Origin: Thermatribacter sp048814795
GTDB lineage: Bacteria > Atribacterota > Atribacteria > Atribacterales > Thermatribacteraceae
DNA length: 64,000 nt
NCBI GenBank assembly: GCA_048814795.1
Contig: CP184673.1
Location: 620,001 to 684,000, forward strand
Reading direction: 5' to 3'
The notes beneath the pieces were generated by a model. It did no database searches, was not told where the DNA came from, and saw only the letters and a list, made by a program, of their open reading frames with translations. Position numbers and translations under genes: made by a program. Numbering within the stretch: the stretch's first letter is position 1; each line of letters starts with the position of its first letter. Of this stretch, positions 51,407 through 60,196 are shown piece after piece.

Positions 51407-53094
51407 GGGTTTTGATAGTTGAAATTTTACATGACAAACCGCTTAGTGGGGAGATAAAAGAGTTTCTGGAAAAAGAGAGGAAAGCTCAGATAACAATAGC
51501 CTCTTGTAAAGATATCGGGAAGTTCTGGGATCGGATAGACATTCTGGTGGTAATAGGTAGTCTGGGTATTGCTGTGCGTTTGGTGGCCCCTTTTTTACAA
51601 GACAAAAAGAGAGACCCAGGGGTCCTGGTGGTTGATTCCAAGGGTAACTTCTGCATTGCTCTTTGTGGTGGTCACCAGCGAGGAGTTAACGTCCTGGCTC
51701 GCTCGCTGGCTCATTTTATAGGAGCAGAAGCAGTGGTCACCACTGCTTCTGATGTACGTGGTTTGTTTTCTCCCGAAGAGGTGGCATCAAGATTGAATGC
51801 CGAGCTCGAGGGTAGCCGCGAAGCTCGACTGAGAATTTTGAATCGTTTGATCCAAGGAGAGAAAGTGGATTTTTTGTTCGATCCTGCTTTTACTCTTCCC
51901 CCCTTTCCCGGTTATGGTTTGAAAAAGTGGGAGGGAAGCATTCCTAAGCAGGAGTTTTTGTTTTTTGGGGAACGTGTGCTACCTGCGGAAAATTGGGTGG
52001 CAATCAGGCCGCGCGCTCTTGTTCTGAGTGTAGGTTTTAGAAATGAGGTTTCAGTTAGAGAGATAGAAAAAGCGATTCGAGATTTTTTGGAAAAACATGC
52101 TTACTCCCTGCTTTCTCTTGAGGCACTGGTTACCTTGGAACGCAAAAAGGAGGTTTTATTACCACTTGGTGAAAAGCTAAGTATTCCGGTAAGAGGGGTT
52201 CGGGAAGAAGAACTGCGAGGGGTTGAAGGCAGTTTTAATTCTCCCTGTGCTAAAAAATACCTTAATATTCCGGGTCTGGTTGAGCCGGCTTTGATTCTGG
52301 AGGGTTGTAAGATTGTGGTACCGAAGGCTGTTTACCCCAATGTAACCCTGGCTCTGGGCAGAAAAACCTGGCACAGAGAGGGGTTGCTTTATCTGGTTAG
52401 CTTGGGGGCTGGGGGCAGCTCTAACCTTACGACTCAAGCCCGGGAAGCTCTTGAGGATAGCGAGTGGATCCTGGGTTACCGCAGCTACCTGGACCTGATA
52501 CCTTCCTATCTGCGGGGGAGGGTTTTAGAGACTTATTCAGCAATGGGTGAAGAGGTGAAGCGGGCTGAGCTCGCGGTTTCTTTAGTTGAAAGGGGCAACC
52601 GGGTTGCTCTGGTCAGCAGTGGTGATGTGGGTGTATTTGGTATGGTTTCTCCCACCTTGGAGATTGCCATCTCTCGAAATATTTCCTGGAAAATAATTCC
52701 TGGAGTCAGCGCTTGTCTTTATGCGGCTTCCAGGCTGGGTTCGCCGCTGGTAGGTGGATTTGCCGTGGTTAGCTTGAGTGACTATCTGGTGTCCTGGGAT
52801 GAAATTAAAAGAGATCTGGAGTTTCTGGCAGCCACGAACCTGGCTGTAGCCGTTTATAATTTGGTGGAGCGGGGTAAAGAAGAGAAGGTGGCTTTTTTGA
52901 AGTCGGTTTTTGCAAGACATCGAGGTTCTGATGTTCCAGTGGGTTTAGTGAGAACTTCGGGGAAAAAGGAAGTAATGTTCCTTGGCGATCTCGAAGCTTC
53001 TCAGGTTGATATGCGATGTACACTTATTATAGCTCCTTCACATGCTCGGGTGGAAGGGGATTCCATTCTTGTTGAAAGGGGATATTTACTTTGA
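51403..53094 (+). CDS. cbiGH: Fused cobalt-precorrin-5A hydrolase CbiG and precorrin-3B C17-methyltransferase CbiH
   Basis: 563 residues. The N-terminal about 320 form CbiG (VVIGSLGIAVRLVAPFLQDKKRDPGVLVVD, CIALCGGHQRGVNVLA, VTTASDVRG, then the C-terminal CbiG subdomain with LALGRK-like ending). From about 330 a tetrapyrrole methylase follows (LYLVSLGAGGSSNLTTQAREALEDSEWILGYRSYLDLI, VSSGDVGVFGM, VPGVSACLYAAS-type IPGVSACLYAASRLG), CbiH. The two steps are consecutive: ring contraction with C17 methylation, then acetaldehyde loss. Two motifs are divergent: GAGGSSNLT for the usual GPGDPELLT and SGDVGVFGM for SGDPGIYGM. Confidence 0.9.
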   Translation: MRVLIVEILHDKPLSGEIKEFLEKERKAQITIASCKDIGKFWDRIDILVVIGSLGIAVRLVAPFLQDKKRDPGVLVVDSKGNFCIALCGGHQRGVNVLARSLAHFIGAEAVVTTASDVRGLFSPEEVASRLNAELEGSREARLRILNRLIQGEKVDFLFDPAFTLPPFPGYGLKKWEGSIPKQEFLFFGERVLPAENWVAIRPRALVLSVGFRNEVSVREIEKAIRDFLEKHAYSLLSLEALVTLERKKEVLLPLGEKLSIPVRGVREEELRGVEGSFNSPCAKKYLNIPGLVEPALILEGCKIVVPKAVYPNVTLALGRKTWHREGLLYLVSLGAGGSSNLTTQAREALEDSEWILGYRSYLDLIPSYLRGRVLETYSAMGEEVKRAELAVSLVERGNRVALVSSGDVGVFGMVSPTLEIAISRNISWKIIPGVSACLYAASRLGSPLVGGFAVVSLSDYLVSWDEIKRDLEFLAATNLAVAVYNLVERGKEEKVAFLKSVFARHRGSDVPVGLVRTSGKKEVMFLGDLEASQVDMRCTLIIAPSHARVEGDSILVERGYLL

Positions 53095-53762
53095 GAATGT
53101 GGGTAGTTGGTGTGGGACCGGGAGATCCTAAACTATTAACTCTGGCTGCTGTGGAAATTTTACAAAAAGCAGAACTGGTTTTTGCTCCTCTGATGGGTTC
53201 GGAGACTTCAAGCAGAGCATATCAGATAGTGAAACCTTTTCTCTCTGAACGTTGCCGGGTAATTCAGCTTAATTTTAGTAAAAACAGACAAGAATTGTCG
53301 CGAACCATTTTGAGCAAAATGGCAGAGTGTTCTCAAAAAGAAGCGGTTTTTCTGGTTCTTGGAGACCCCCTGCTGTATGGTTCCTTTTTCAAATTATTGC
53401 CGGAGCTTCAGAGAAGGACGAGCCTGGAAGTGAGAATAGTTCCGGGTATCAGTGCTTATCAGGCGATGGGTGCACGTCTGGGCATTCCGCTTATTCAGAA
53501 CGGTGAAGTGATGAGTATTATCCCGGGAACCATTTCTTCCGAGCGGCTTGAAACGCTACTTGAACTTTCGGATACCTGCTTGTTTTATAAGGTAGCTTCT
53601 CTTTTTCAAAGGAATTTTGCTCTTCTGAAGGATTTTCACAGAGGATGGATTGGAGAAAATCTGACAACGAGCAAGGAAAAAATTTATCCTCTGCCTGAGA
53701 ACCTTTCTAACTTGCCCTACTTTTCTATGGCCATTTTAAAGAAAGCCTGGTTTGTGAGATAA
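53091..53762 (+). CDS. cbiL: Cobalt-precorrin-2 C20-methyltransferase
   Basis: 223 residues. Tetrapyrrole methylase with VGVGPGDPKLLTLAAVEILQKAELVFAP, the CbiL/CobI-typical SSRAYQIVKPFL, VLGDPLLYGSFFKLL and VPGISAYQAMGARLGIPL. It makes cobalt-precorrin-3. It overlaps cbiGH by four bases and ends the cobalamin operon in this window; CbiJ, CbiA, CbiB, CbiP and the nucleotide-loop genes are not here. Confidence 0.92.
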   Translation: MRMWVVGVGPGDPKLLTLAAVEILQKAELVFAPLMGSETSSRAYQIVKPFLSERCRVIQLNFSKNRQELSRTILSKMAECSQKEAVFLVLGDPLLYGSFFKLLPELQRRTSLEVRIVPGISAYQAMGARLGIPLIQNGEVMSIIPGTISSERLETLLELSDTCLFYKVASLFQRNFALLKDFHRGWIGENLTTSKEKIYPLPENLSNLPYFSMAILKKAWFVR

Positions 53763-53802
53763 TTACTTAGAGTTAGGATATTTCTCTTCTGGTGAATTTT
53801 CA

Positions 53803-54315
53803 ATGGCTAAAGCACTGGATGTAAAAGTAAAAAGGCTTTCTCCGCTTGAATTTAAAGATCGACTGTCTGAGCTTGAGGCAATTTATCGAGATGCATATTC
53901 TGGTTGCGATCTTTCTGAGTATCGCTATGATCGCTCTTCTCGCATTAGGCAGTATTTGAAGTGGCTTTACAACGGGGATCCCCAGGGTTTTCTGGTAGCT
54001 TTCCAGGATGATAAAGCGGTGGGTTTTATAGGTGTGCACAGTAATTGGGTTGAAGATGGGGAACCTATGGGAGAGATTCACGAGTTTGTGGTGGAGAGCT
54101 CTGCTCAGGGAAAAGGTATAGGCAAAATGCTTTTTGAACAAGCCCTGGATTACCTTTTGAGTAAGGGCCGTAAGAGAATTGGCCTGTGGGTTGGCGAGAG
54201 AAATCAGCGCGCTATTGATTTTTATCTCCGGAATGGTTTTAAGAAAAAAGGGCAGTGGGGAAAGTGGGTGCGTATGGAAAGGGTGTTTGAGGATGCAGGC
54301 GGTGGAAATTCTTGA
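53803..54315 (+). CDS. GNAT-family N-acetyltransferase
   Basis: 170 residues. The acetyl-CoA motif A is EIHEFVVESSAQGKGIGKMLFEQAL, with motif B NQRAIDFYLRNGFKKKGQWGKWVRME. The substrate is unknown. It lies 40 bases after cbiL and overlaps the next peptidase gene, so it may be co-transcribed with either. Confidence 0.87.
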   Translation: MAKALDVKVKRLSPLEFKDRLSELEAIYRDAYSGCDLSEYRYDRSSRIRQYLKWLYNGDPQGFLVAFQDDKAVGFIGVHSNWVEDGEPMGEIHEFVVESSAQGKGIGKMLFEQALDYLLSKGRKRIGLWVGERNQRAIDFYLRNGFKKKGQWGKWVRMERVFEDAGGGNS

Positions 54316-55339
54316 GGAACTCTACAAATTCTACTCGCCCAGTGGGCAGGAAAAGGACATTCTTTCCTGGATAGCTCTTTTTTTGAAGAAAAGAGGTTTT
54401 GATGTTTTCTGGCAGGAGTATGACCCGGGACGCTTCAATCTTTACGCTTATCGGGGCGAAGCGCCCTTCCTCATAGCTACCCATGTTGATGTTTACTACG
54501 GTGGTCGTCCTAACCAGCTTACTTTGAAGAACGGGTTTCTGTATGGTCCGGGAGTAGTAGATGTGCGGGGGCAGATTGCGGCGTTGCTTGACGCAGTTTC
54601 CAGGGTGGAAGCACCTTTTGCGCTGGCCTTTTTTTCCGAAGAGGAGACCAGTGGAGCTGGTTCCTGGCATTTTGAAGTGCATCGTGAGTTTAAAGGCGCG
54701 GTGGTGCTTGAGCCTACCCAGCTTTCCATAGCCAATCTCCTGGCTGGAGATGTTGAGGTGCGCATAACCCTTGAAGGACTGGTTCGTCACGGTGCTTTTC
54801 AAAAAAGTGCTGTAAACCCCATTAATTTTTCCTGCAAGTTGCTTTCGGAATGCAAGAGCCTGGTTGCAAGCTGGGAGGCAAATCCTCTGTTTTGCCCACC
54901 GCTTTCTCTTATGGTGGGTAGAATTGAAGGAGGGAAGACCAGTTACGTGGTTCCAGAGGGCTGTGTTGTAGAGTGTTCTTTCCCCTTTTCCCCTCCACGG
55001 AAACTGCAGGAAGTTAAAGAGGAGGTTACTTCTCTGCTTGGACAAAAAGAAGTGCATTTTGAGGTTCTTGATGAAAATCCGGCTTTTGCTCTTTCTGAGG
55101 GGGAAGAGGTGATTTCTTGCCTTGGAAAGGCTTTTGACAGGGCGTTTGGTGACCCCCCGGTCTTCTCAGGCATGCCTTCCTGGACGGATGCCACTTATCT
55201 GAACCTGAAAGGGATTCCCACCGTGGTTTTTGGTGCTGGAGATCTGGCCCTGGCTCATTCTCCATATGAAATGCTTAGTCTTAAAGACCTGGAAAGTTTG
55301 GTGGAAGTACTTTGTCATTTTGCGCGGGAATACATATAA
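54293..55339 (+). CDS. M20-family metallopeptidase/deacylase
   Basis: About 348 residues. The metal-site features of ArgE/DapE/LysK-type enzymes are visible: FLIATHVDVY (first His-x-Asp), GPGVVDVRGQIAALLDAV, FFSEEETSGAGS with the catalytic Glu pair, VVLEPTQ, and a late PSWTDATYLNLKGIPTVVFGAG and LAHSPYE. It probably hydrolyses a small N-acylated amino acid or dipeptide. ATG 54293 abuts the GAGG; GTG 54302 has better spacing. It overlaps the GNAT gene, a pairing that hints at acetylation/deacetylation of the same kind of molecule. Confidence 0.87.
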   Translation: MQAVEILEELYKFYSPSGQEKDILSWIALFLKKRGFDVFWQEYDPGRFNLYAYRGEAPFLIATHVDVYYGGRPNQLTLKNGFLYGPGVVDVRGQIAALLDAVSRVEAPFALAFFSEEETSGAGSWHFEVHREFKGAVVLEPTQLSIANLLAGDVEVRITLEGLVRHGAFQKSAVNPINFSCKLLSECKSLVASWEANPLFCPPLSLMVGRIEGGKTSYVVPEGCVVECSFPFSPPRKLQEVKEEVTSLLGQKEVHFEVLDENPAFALSEGEEVISCLGKAFDRAFGDPPVFSGMPSWTDATYLNLKGIPTVVFGAGDLALAHSPYEMLSLKDLESLVEVLCHFAREYI

Positions 55340-55340
55340 T
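55312..55340 (+). promoter_or_regulatory. Promoter of the dehydratase-like/activase operon
   Basis: TTGTCA (55312-55317), 17-base spacer, perfect TATAAT (55335-55340). The -35 overlaps the end of the peptidase gene. Confidence 0.75.
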
Positions 55341-55387
55341 ATAACGATGTTAATAAATTTAAAGGATAGAAAAACGGAGAGCGCAAA

Positions 55388-56389
55388 GTGAAAAAAATAG
55401 GCCTTCCAAGAGGATTGTTGTTCTATCGATTTTATTTCCTGTGGAAGACTTTTCTGGAGGAGCTGGGTTTTGAGGTGGTGATCTCACCACCCACCAACAA
55501 GGAAGTGGTGCACTGGGGGCTTACCCATGGGGTGGAAGAGATTTGTTTCCCAGTTAAAGTTTTCCTGGGCCATGTTTTTTCTGTAATTGATAAGGTGGAT
55601 TTTTTATTTCTGCCCAGGATGGTGAGCTTTCATAAAAACGAGTACAATTGCCCCAAGATTCTGGGGCTTCCGGACATTGTCCGTAACCTGTTTAGGTATC
55701 CTGATGAAAATTTGCTGGACAGCGAAGTAAATATGCGAGATCGTGGAGTGCGGGGCTGGATACAGGGATACCTGGAGATCGGGCGCAAGCTGGGAAAGAG
55801 CGAACGCGAAACAATGCGCGCTCTTTCTCTGGCTGAAGAAAAGCACCGGGATTTTAGAGAAAAAGTTCGCTCTGGCCTGCTTCCGGAGGTTCTCATTGAT
55901 GGCAAAAAACCCTTTCCAGTTTTTCCGGAAAAAATTCTTCTTCTGGGCCATCCTTACCTGATTAACGATAGCTATATCAATATGAACCTTGTGCAAAAGC
56001 TGGCCGATCTGGGCTTTTCGGTATTGGTTTCTGAGATGCTTCCTGAAAGAGAGATCCGTAAAGCGCTTAGACTGGTTCCCAAAATCAGCTTTTGGACTAT
56101 TTCCAACGAAATACTGGGTACAGCTCTACATTTCATTGGCAATGGTAAGGAAGAAGTTCAGGGTTTGATACACCTTGTTTCTTTCGAATGCGGCCCGGAC
56201 TCCCTGGTTGGAGAAGTAATAGAGCGTTTTTTGAAAAGAGAAAAAAAAGACTTGCCCTACCTGCGCTTGGAAATTGATGAACATACTGGAGAAGCAGGTG
56301 TGGTGACTCGTCTGGAAGCTTTTGTGGATATGATCAGATGGAGGCGAAGAGAATTTGAAAGCAACATTTCCTCATCTTCTACACCTTGA
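55388..56389 (+). CDS. Activase-associated, dehydratase-like three-cysteine protein (DUF2229-type), first
   Basis: 333 residues. The N-terminus MKKIGLPRGLLFYRFYFLWKTF and SPPTNKEVV are characteristic of the acyl-CoA-dehydratase-activase-related family. Three cysteines stand in conserved-looking contexts: Cys53 (EEICFPVKV), Cys88 (YNCPK) and Cys268 (FECGPDS). Three Cys ligands per subunit is how HgdA/HgdB-type dehydratases hold their 4Fe-4S clusters. It is related to the next gene and is read from its own promoter with the activase. GTG 55388 follows GGAGAG. The reaction is unknown. Confidence 0.8.
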   Translation: MKKIGLPRGLLFYRFYFLWKTFLEELGFEVVISPPTNKEVVHWGLTHGVEEICFPVKVFLGHVFSVIDKVDFLFLPRMVSFHKNEYNCPKILGLPDIVRNLFRYPDENLLDSEVNMRDRGVRGWIQGYLEIGRKLGKSERETMRALSLAEEKHRDFREKVRSGLLPEVLIDGKKPFPVFPEKILLLGHPYLINDSYINMNLVQKLADLGFSVLVSEMLPEREIRKALRLVPKISFWTISNEILGTALHFIGNGKEEVQGLIHLVSFECGPDSLVGEVIERFLKREKKDLPYLRLEIDEHTGEAGVVTRLEAFVDMIRWRRREFESNISSSSTP

Positions 56390-57455
56390 TGTAGCTCTGG
56401 GTTTTCTTTATTCCTCGTTGGGTATTGATGTGGTTTATCCACCGCCCATCACTAAAAAGACTATCGAGATAGGCGTTAAGCTGGCTCCACAAAACGCCTG
56501 CTTTCCTTTAAAGGTTACTCTGGGTAATTTTGTAGAAAGTATTGAGAAGGGAGCAGATACTCTTTTTATGGCGGGTGGTGTAGGTCCCTGTCGTTTTGGC
56601 TACTATGCCCAAATTCAGAGAATCATTCTCGAAGATCTGGGTTATCAGGTACGTTTTGTGCTTTTGGACCATCCTCGTTATGGATGGTTGCCTTTTTTAC
56701 GAGCTTTGAAGGCCATGAGTGGCAAAGCGTTTTCGCCTTTGCGCATTGGCAGGGTTCTCTCTTTAGCCTGGAAAATATTGCGTTTTACGGAAGATCTTGA
56801 GGCCCAACGCAGAGCCCTTCGTTGCTGGGCGCTCGATAAAGACCTTTTAGACACCGTTATTGATGGCGCCATCAATCGCTTGCGTTCTGTAAGCAGTGAA
56901 GCCGAATTTGAGAGCATAAAGAAAGACACAGAGGAGGCTATAAATTCCCTGGAACTATGTGAGAACCAGACGCTTATCCGGGTAGGTATTGTTGGGGAAG
57001 TGTATGTAGCCCAGGAGAAAAGAATTAACTTTAACGTGGAAAAACTGCTGGGAGACCTGGGAGTTTATGTTCACAATTCGGTTTCCACAGTAGAGTACGT
57101 TTTGCACACTTTGCCGTTTACCAGGTCTAAGGAAAAGCTTGAAGCCTGGCAAATGGCCAAACCTTATCTGAGAAGATTTGTGGGAGGAGAAGGCATAGAC
57201 AGTGTGGGTAGCACGATTAGGTATGCTCGGCAGGGGTTTGACGGGGTGGTGCATCTTTATCCCTTTACCTGCATGCCGGAGATTGTTGCCAAAAGCGTTC
57301 TTACCAGGGTGAAGGAAGATTTTAACTTACCAATTTTACACCTGGCTATAGATGAGCATTCCGGAGAAGCAGGTTTGGTTACTCGCGTAGAGGCCTTTGT
57401 GGATGTTCTGGAACGGAGAAAAATGAACAACAAGGCAAAGGTGGAGGTCTGGTGA
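56355..57455 (+). CDS. Activase-associated, dehydratase-like three-cysteine protein (DUF2229-type), second
   Basis: 366 residues, overlapping the previous gene by 35 bases. TTG 56355 is the only in-frame start after an upstream stop; GGAGG lies 10 bases before. The MKATFPHL start and PPPITKKTIEIGVKLAPQNACFPLKV segment are family-typical. Cysteines 49 (NACFPLKV), 79 (GPCRFG) and 305 (FTCMPE) parallel those of the first protein, and both end in the same block (HLAIDEHSGEAGLVTRVEAFVD against RLEIDEHTGEAGVVTRLEAFVD). The two look like subunits of one heterodimer, comparable to HgdA/HgdB. Function unknown. Confidence 0.8.
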   Translation: MKATFPHLLHLDVALGFLYSSLGIDVVYPPPITKKTIEIGVKLAPQNACFPLKVTLGNFVESIEKGADTLFMAGGVGPCRFGYYAQIQRIILEDLGYQVRFVLLDHPRYGWLPFLRALKAMSGKAFSPLRIGRVLSLAWKILRFTEDLEAQRRALRCWALDKDLLDTVIDGAINRLRSVSSEAEFESIKKDTEEAINSLELCENQTLIRVGIVGEVYVAQEKRINFNVEKLLGDLGVYVHNSVSTVEYVLHTLPFTRSKEKLEAWQMAKPYLRRFVGGEGIDSVGSTIRYARQGFDGVVHLYPFTCMPEIVAKSVLTRVKEDFNLPILHLAIDEHSGEAGLVTRVEAFVDVLERRKMNNKAKVEVW

Positions 57456-58483
57456 AAGTGGAGCTTTATCTGGGCGTAGATGTTGGTTCGGTAACCACTA
57501 AGTTTGTACTTATGGATACTAAGAAAAATATTGTAGCCAGCTGTTACTTAAAGACCAGTGGGGATCCCATTGCGGCACTTAAGGAAGGACTGAGCTATAT
57601 TAAAAAACACTTTCCTCCTCAGGGAAAAGTAAAGGCAGTGGGTACCACGGGCAGTGCTCGCCATCTGGCCGGTGTGGTGGTGGGAGCAGATATTATAAAA
57701 AACGAAATTACGGCCCACGCGGTTGCTGCTTTGACGAGAGTTCCTGAAGTGAGGACTGTTTTTGAAATTGGAGGACAAGATTCCAAGCTGATTATTATCC
57801 GGGATGGTGTGGTGGAAGACTTTGCGATGAATACCATATGTGCAGCAGGTACTGGTTCTTTTCTGGAACATCAGGCAGTGCGTCTAAACATACCTATCGA
57901 GGAGTTTGGTAAGCTTGCTCTGCAAGCCAGGCAGGCGGTGAGAATCGCAGGAAGGTGCACGGTGTTTGCCGAATCGGACATGATTCACAAGCAGCAGCTG
58001 GGTTTTGGAAAAGCGGAGATTATAAAAGGTCTGTGTGAAGCCCTGGTGCGTAACTTTATGAACAACCTGGCTACCGGTAAACACATTGAGGACCCCATTG
58101 TTTTTCAGGGAGGAGTAGCAGCCAACCAGGGTATTGTTCAGGCTTTTCGAGATTTTTTTGGAGGCAAGAAGAAGATCATCGTTCCCCCTGAGCATGGGGT
58201 TATGGGGGCCTGGGGAGCGGCTATCCTTGCTATGGAATATGCTCCAGAGAGAACTGCTTTTCAGGGTTTTGAGGTTATTGAAAGAAGCTTTAAAAACTTT
58301 AGCTTTAATTGCCTGGATTGTCCCAATTCCTGCGAGATTGTGGTGCTGGAGGAAGAAGGCAAAGTTAAGGCCCTTTGGGGTTCGCGTTGTGGGAAATGGA
58401 CTCCTCAATCGGTAGCCCGGAAGCTTAAAGAAAATTCTCTTGCGTCCCTGGAGCAGGAAGTTGTTTTGTCAGATGAAGCTTAA
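57452..58483 (+). CDS. 2-hydroxyacyl-CoA dehydratase-type activase (BadF/HgdC family ATPase)
   Basis: 343 residues. ASKHA ATPase with LGVDVGSVTTKFVLMD and the family VFEIGGQDSK. The bridging 4Fe-4S cysteines are Cys130 (ICAAGTGSFLEHQ) and Cys169 (GRCTVFAESDM), exactly the HgdC contexts. An extra C-terminal segment (about residues 285-325) carries CLDCPNSC and a later Cys, perhaps a second cluster. Such activases use ATP to push one electron into a partner 4Fe-4S protein. The partners here are probably the two preceding proteins, since no classical dehydratase is present. Starts at GTG 57452 with a four-base overlap. Confidence 0.88.
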   Translation: MKVELYLGVDVGSVTTKFVLMDTKKNIVASCYLKTSGDPIAALKEGLSYIKKHFPPQGKVKAVGTTGSARHLAGVVVGADIIKNEITAHAVAALTRVPEVRTVFEIGGQDSKLIIIRDGVVEDFAMNTICAAGTGSFLEHQAVRLNIPIEEFGKLALQARQAVRIAGRCTVFAESDMIHKQQLGFGKAEIIKGLCEALVRNFMNNLATGKHIEDPIVFQGGVAANQGIVQAFRDFFGGKKKIIVPPEHGVMGAWGAAILAMEYAPERTAFQGFEVIERSFKNFSFNCLDCPNSCEIVVLEEEGKVKALWGSRCGKWTPQSVARKLKENSLASLEQEVVLSDEA

Positions 58484-59414
58484 GGTTCTGGTTGTTGACG
58501 ACTCACAGTTTATTCGCCGGATGGTCAAAGACTTTCTCGAAGAAAAGGGCTTTGAAGTACATGCCCTGGAGCGGGGAGAGGACGTCTTCAATGTCGAAGA
58601 CCTTTCTTCCTATCACGCTTTGCTTCTCGATGTAGTTCTTCCCGGTATTGATGGGCTTACGGTGTGTCGCAAGTTGCGGGAGAGACAAGAGCTTGCCAAA
58701 CTTCCCATCTTATTCATTACTTCCTTAGACAAAGGAGAGGAGCGCATCAAGTTTTTTGAGGCTGGAGGTAATGATTACCTGCTCAAACCACTTGATATGA
58801 AAGAGTTGCTGGCCCGGGTTGAAGTTCACGTTAAAGTGTCTCTTTACACTAAGGAGCTGGAAGAAAAAAACAGAGCGCTTGAAGAACTTAACCAGAAGCT
58901 GCAAAGAATTGCTCTGTTTGATGCCCTGACCGCTCTTCCCAATCGTCGTTTTTTTGACCAGGAGCTGGAGAAATGGGAAAACAACTATCTTCGTTATGGT
59001 GTTTATTATGCGATCGTCATGATAGATCTGGATCGCTTTAAGCAATACAACGATTCTTTTGGCCATCCCGAAGGAGATAAATTGTTGCATCGTTTAGGGC
59101 AAGTTTTCAGCGAAAAAGTGCGCAAGGGTGATTTTGTGGCTCGTTTTGGTGGTGAAGAGTTTGTGACTTTGTGTGCCTTTACCCAGCAGGAAGAAGTGAT
59201 GGTAGTTGCCGAAAGACTGCGCCAGGTGGTGGAAGGGTTGCAAATAGAGCACCCTGGAAATCCTCCTTACCGAGTGGTGACTGTTTCCTGTGGAGTTTGT
59301 AGCCGAGGGCAAGCTAAAAACCGCTTTGACACCCTGCGCAGGGCGGATATGGCTTTGTACCGGGCTAAAAGGTCAGGTCGTAATCGGGTAATTTGCTGGC
59401 AGGATGAAGATTAG
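58473..59414 (+). CDS. Response regulator with GGDEF domain (diguanylate cyclase)
   Basis: 313 residues. REC domain 1-120 with acidic pocket Asp9/Asp10, phosphoacceptor Asp53 (LLDVVLPGID), Thr83/Ser84 and Lys105. A coiled linker (KELEEKNRALEELNQKLQ) leads to a GGDEF domain with intact active site GGEEF (226-230) and the inhibitory RxxD site (RKGD, 217-220), so it should make c-di-GMP with product inhibition. ATG 58473 overlaps the activase stop by 11 bases; no histidine kinase is nearby. Being translationally coupled to an iron-sulfur activase is odd for a signalling gene. Confidence 0.93.
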   Translation: MKLKVLVVDDSQFIRRMVKDFLEEKGFEVHALERGEDVFNVEDLSSYHALLLDVVLPGIDGLTVCRKLRERQELAKLPILFITSLDKGEERIKFFEAGGNDYLLKPLDMKELLARVEVHVKVSLYTKELEEKNRALEELNQKLQRIALFDALTALPNRRFFDQELEKWENNYLRYGVYYAIVMIDLDRFKQYNDSFGHPEGDKLLHRLGQVFSEKVRKGDFVARFGGEEFVTLCAFTQQEEVMVVAERLRQVVEGLQIEHPGNPPYRVVTVSCGVCSRGQAKNRFDTLRRADMALYRAKRSGRNRVICWQDED

Positions 59415-59442
59415 TTGAAAATACTTTATAATGAGGTATATT
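59415..59442 (+). promoter_or_regulatory. Probable promoter of the DUF4234-like gene
   Basis: TTGAAA (59415-59420), 16-base spacer, TATATT (59437-59442), 26 bases before the ATG. The -35 starts at the end of the cyclase gene. Confidence 0.5.
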
Positions 59443-59467
59443 TTGAGTCTTTGAGGAGGGAAGAAAA

Positions 59468-60196
59468 ATGGCTCTTTCTCGCTTCATGGAGGAGGATCGA
59501 GTAAGTACCAGCATGGCGATTCTCGCCGTTATTTTTGTTGTGCTGGCAGTGGTTTTTGCTTTAGGTGCGGCGGCTTCTGCAGCTTCTGGGGGTATAGGCG
59601 GAGCTTTTGCATCGATGGGAATGGTGGTAGTTTTCGGCATTCTGGGGGCAATATTTCAGTTGATAGTCCTTTATCAATGGTCAAAATCCATTAATACCAA
59701 TGTTAAAAATTCACAGCAGTTTCTCTCTAACATTAAAGAGCATGCCGAGGATCCGCTTCGAGGAGAAGTTGGTTTCGTTTTGGGGCGGCTTGAAGAGCTT
59801 ATGGTTCCTACCTGGCCTTTCTGGGTATATCTGGTTCTTTATCTGGTTAGCCTTTTCGTGGGCTGGTTTGCGTTTCTTTTAAACCTTATCGGGTTTATTT
59901 TTCTGGCCGTATATCTATCTTATATTTTCAAAACCACCAATCGTCTCTCTGACATTAAGGAAAAGTTTTACAATTACCTCCGTGGCAAAGAAAAAATCGC
60001 CGCTCAGGTGGAAATTTATCGTATTCCCCGGCGGAATATCGTTTTGTTTATAGTGCTCAGTGTTATTACCTTTGCTATTTACTGGTTGTATCTTTTGGTC
60101 AAGCTGAGCTTTGAAATTAATCAGTATCTTGATAGTGATGTCCGGGCCAGGGAGCAGTTGGAAGGAGCTTTAACCTCTTCAGGGAACGATGGTTAA
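59468..60196 (+). CDS. Multi-pass membrane protein with C-terminal DUF4234-like region
   Basis: 242 residues, five probable membrane segments: two near residues 15-65, two near 115-155 and one or two after 190. A small-residue-rich stretch (AAASAASGGIGGAF) lies in the first loop. The segment RRNIVLFIVLSVITFAIYWLYLLVKLSFEIN matches the DUF4234 pattern from memory. The function is unknown. ATG 59468 follows GAGGAGGG, and its stop overlaps the rhomboid gene start by eight bases. Confidence 0.7.
   Translation: MALSRFMEEDRVSTSMAILAVIFVVLAVVFALGAAASAASGGIGGAFASMGMVVVFGILGAIFQLIVLYQWSKSINTNVKNSQQFLSNIKEHAEDPLRGEVGFVLGRLEELMVPTWPFWVYLVLYLVSLFVGWFAFLLNLIGFIFLAVYLSYIFKTTNRLSDIKEKFYNYLRGKEKIAAQVEIYRIPRRNIVLFIVLSVITFAIYWLYLLVKLSFEINQYLDSDVRAREQLEGALTSSGNDG

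Noticed and set aside
54239..55057. 272-codon open frame on the - strand
   Set aside because: It lies opposite a clearly coding M20 peptidase, has no recognisable domain and no ribosome site; a shadow frame.
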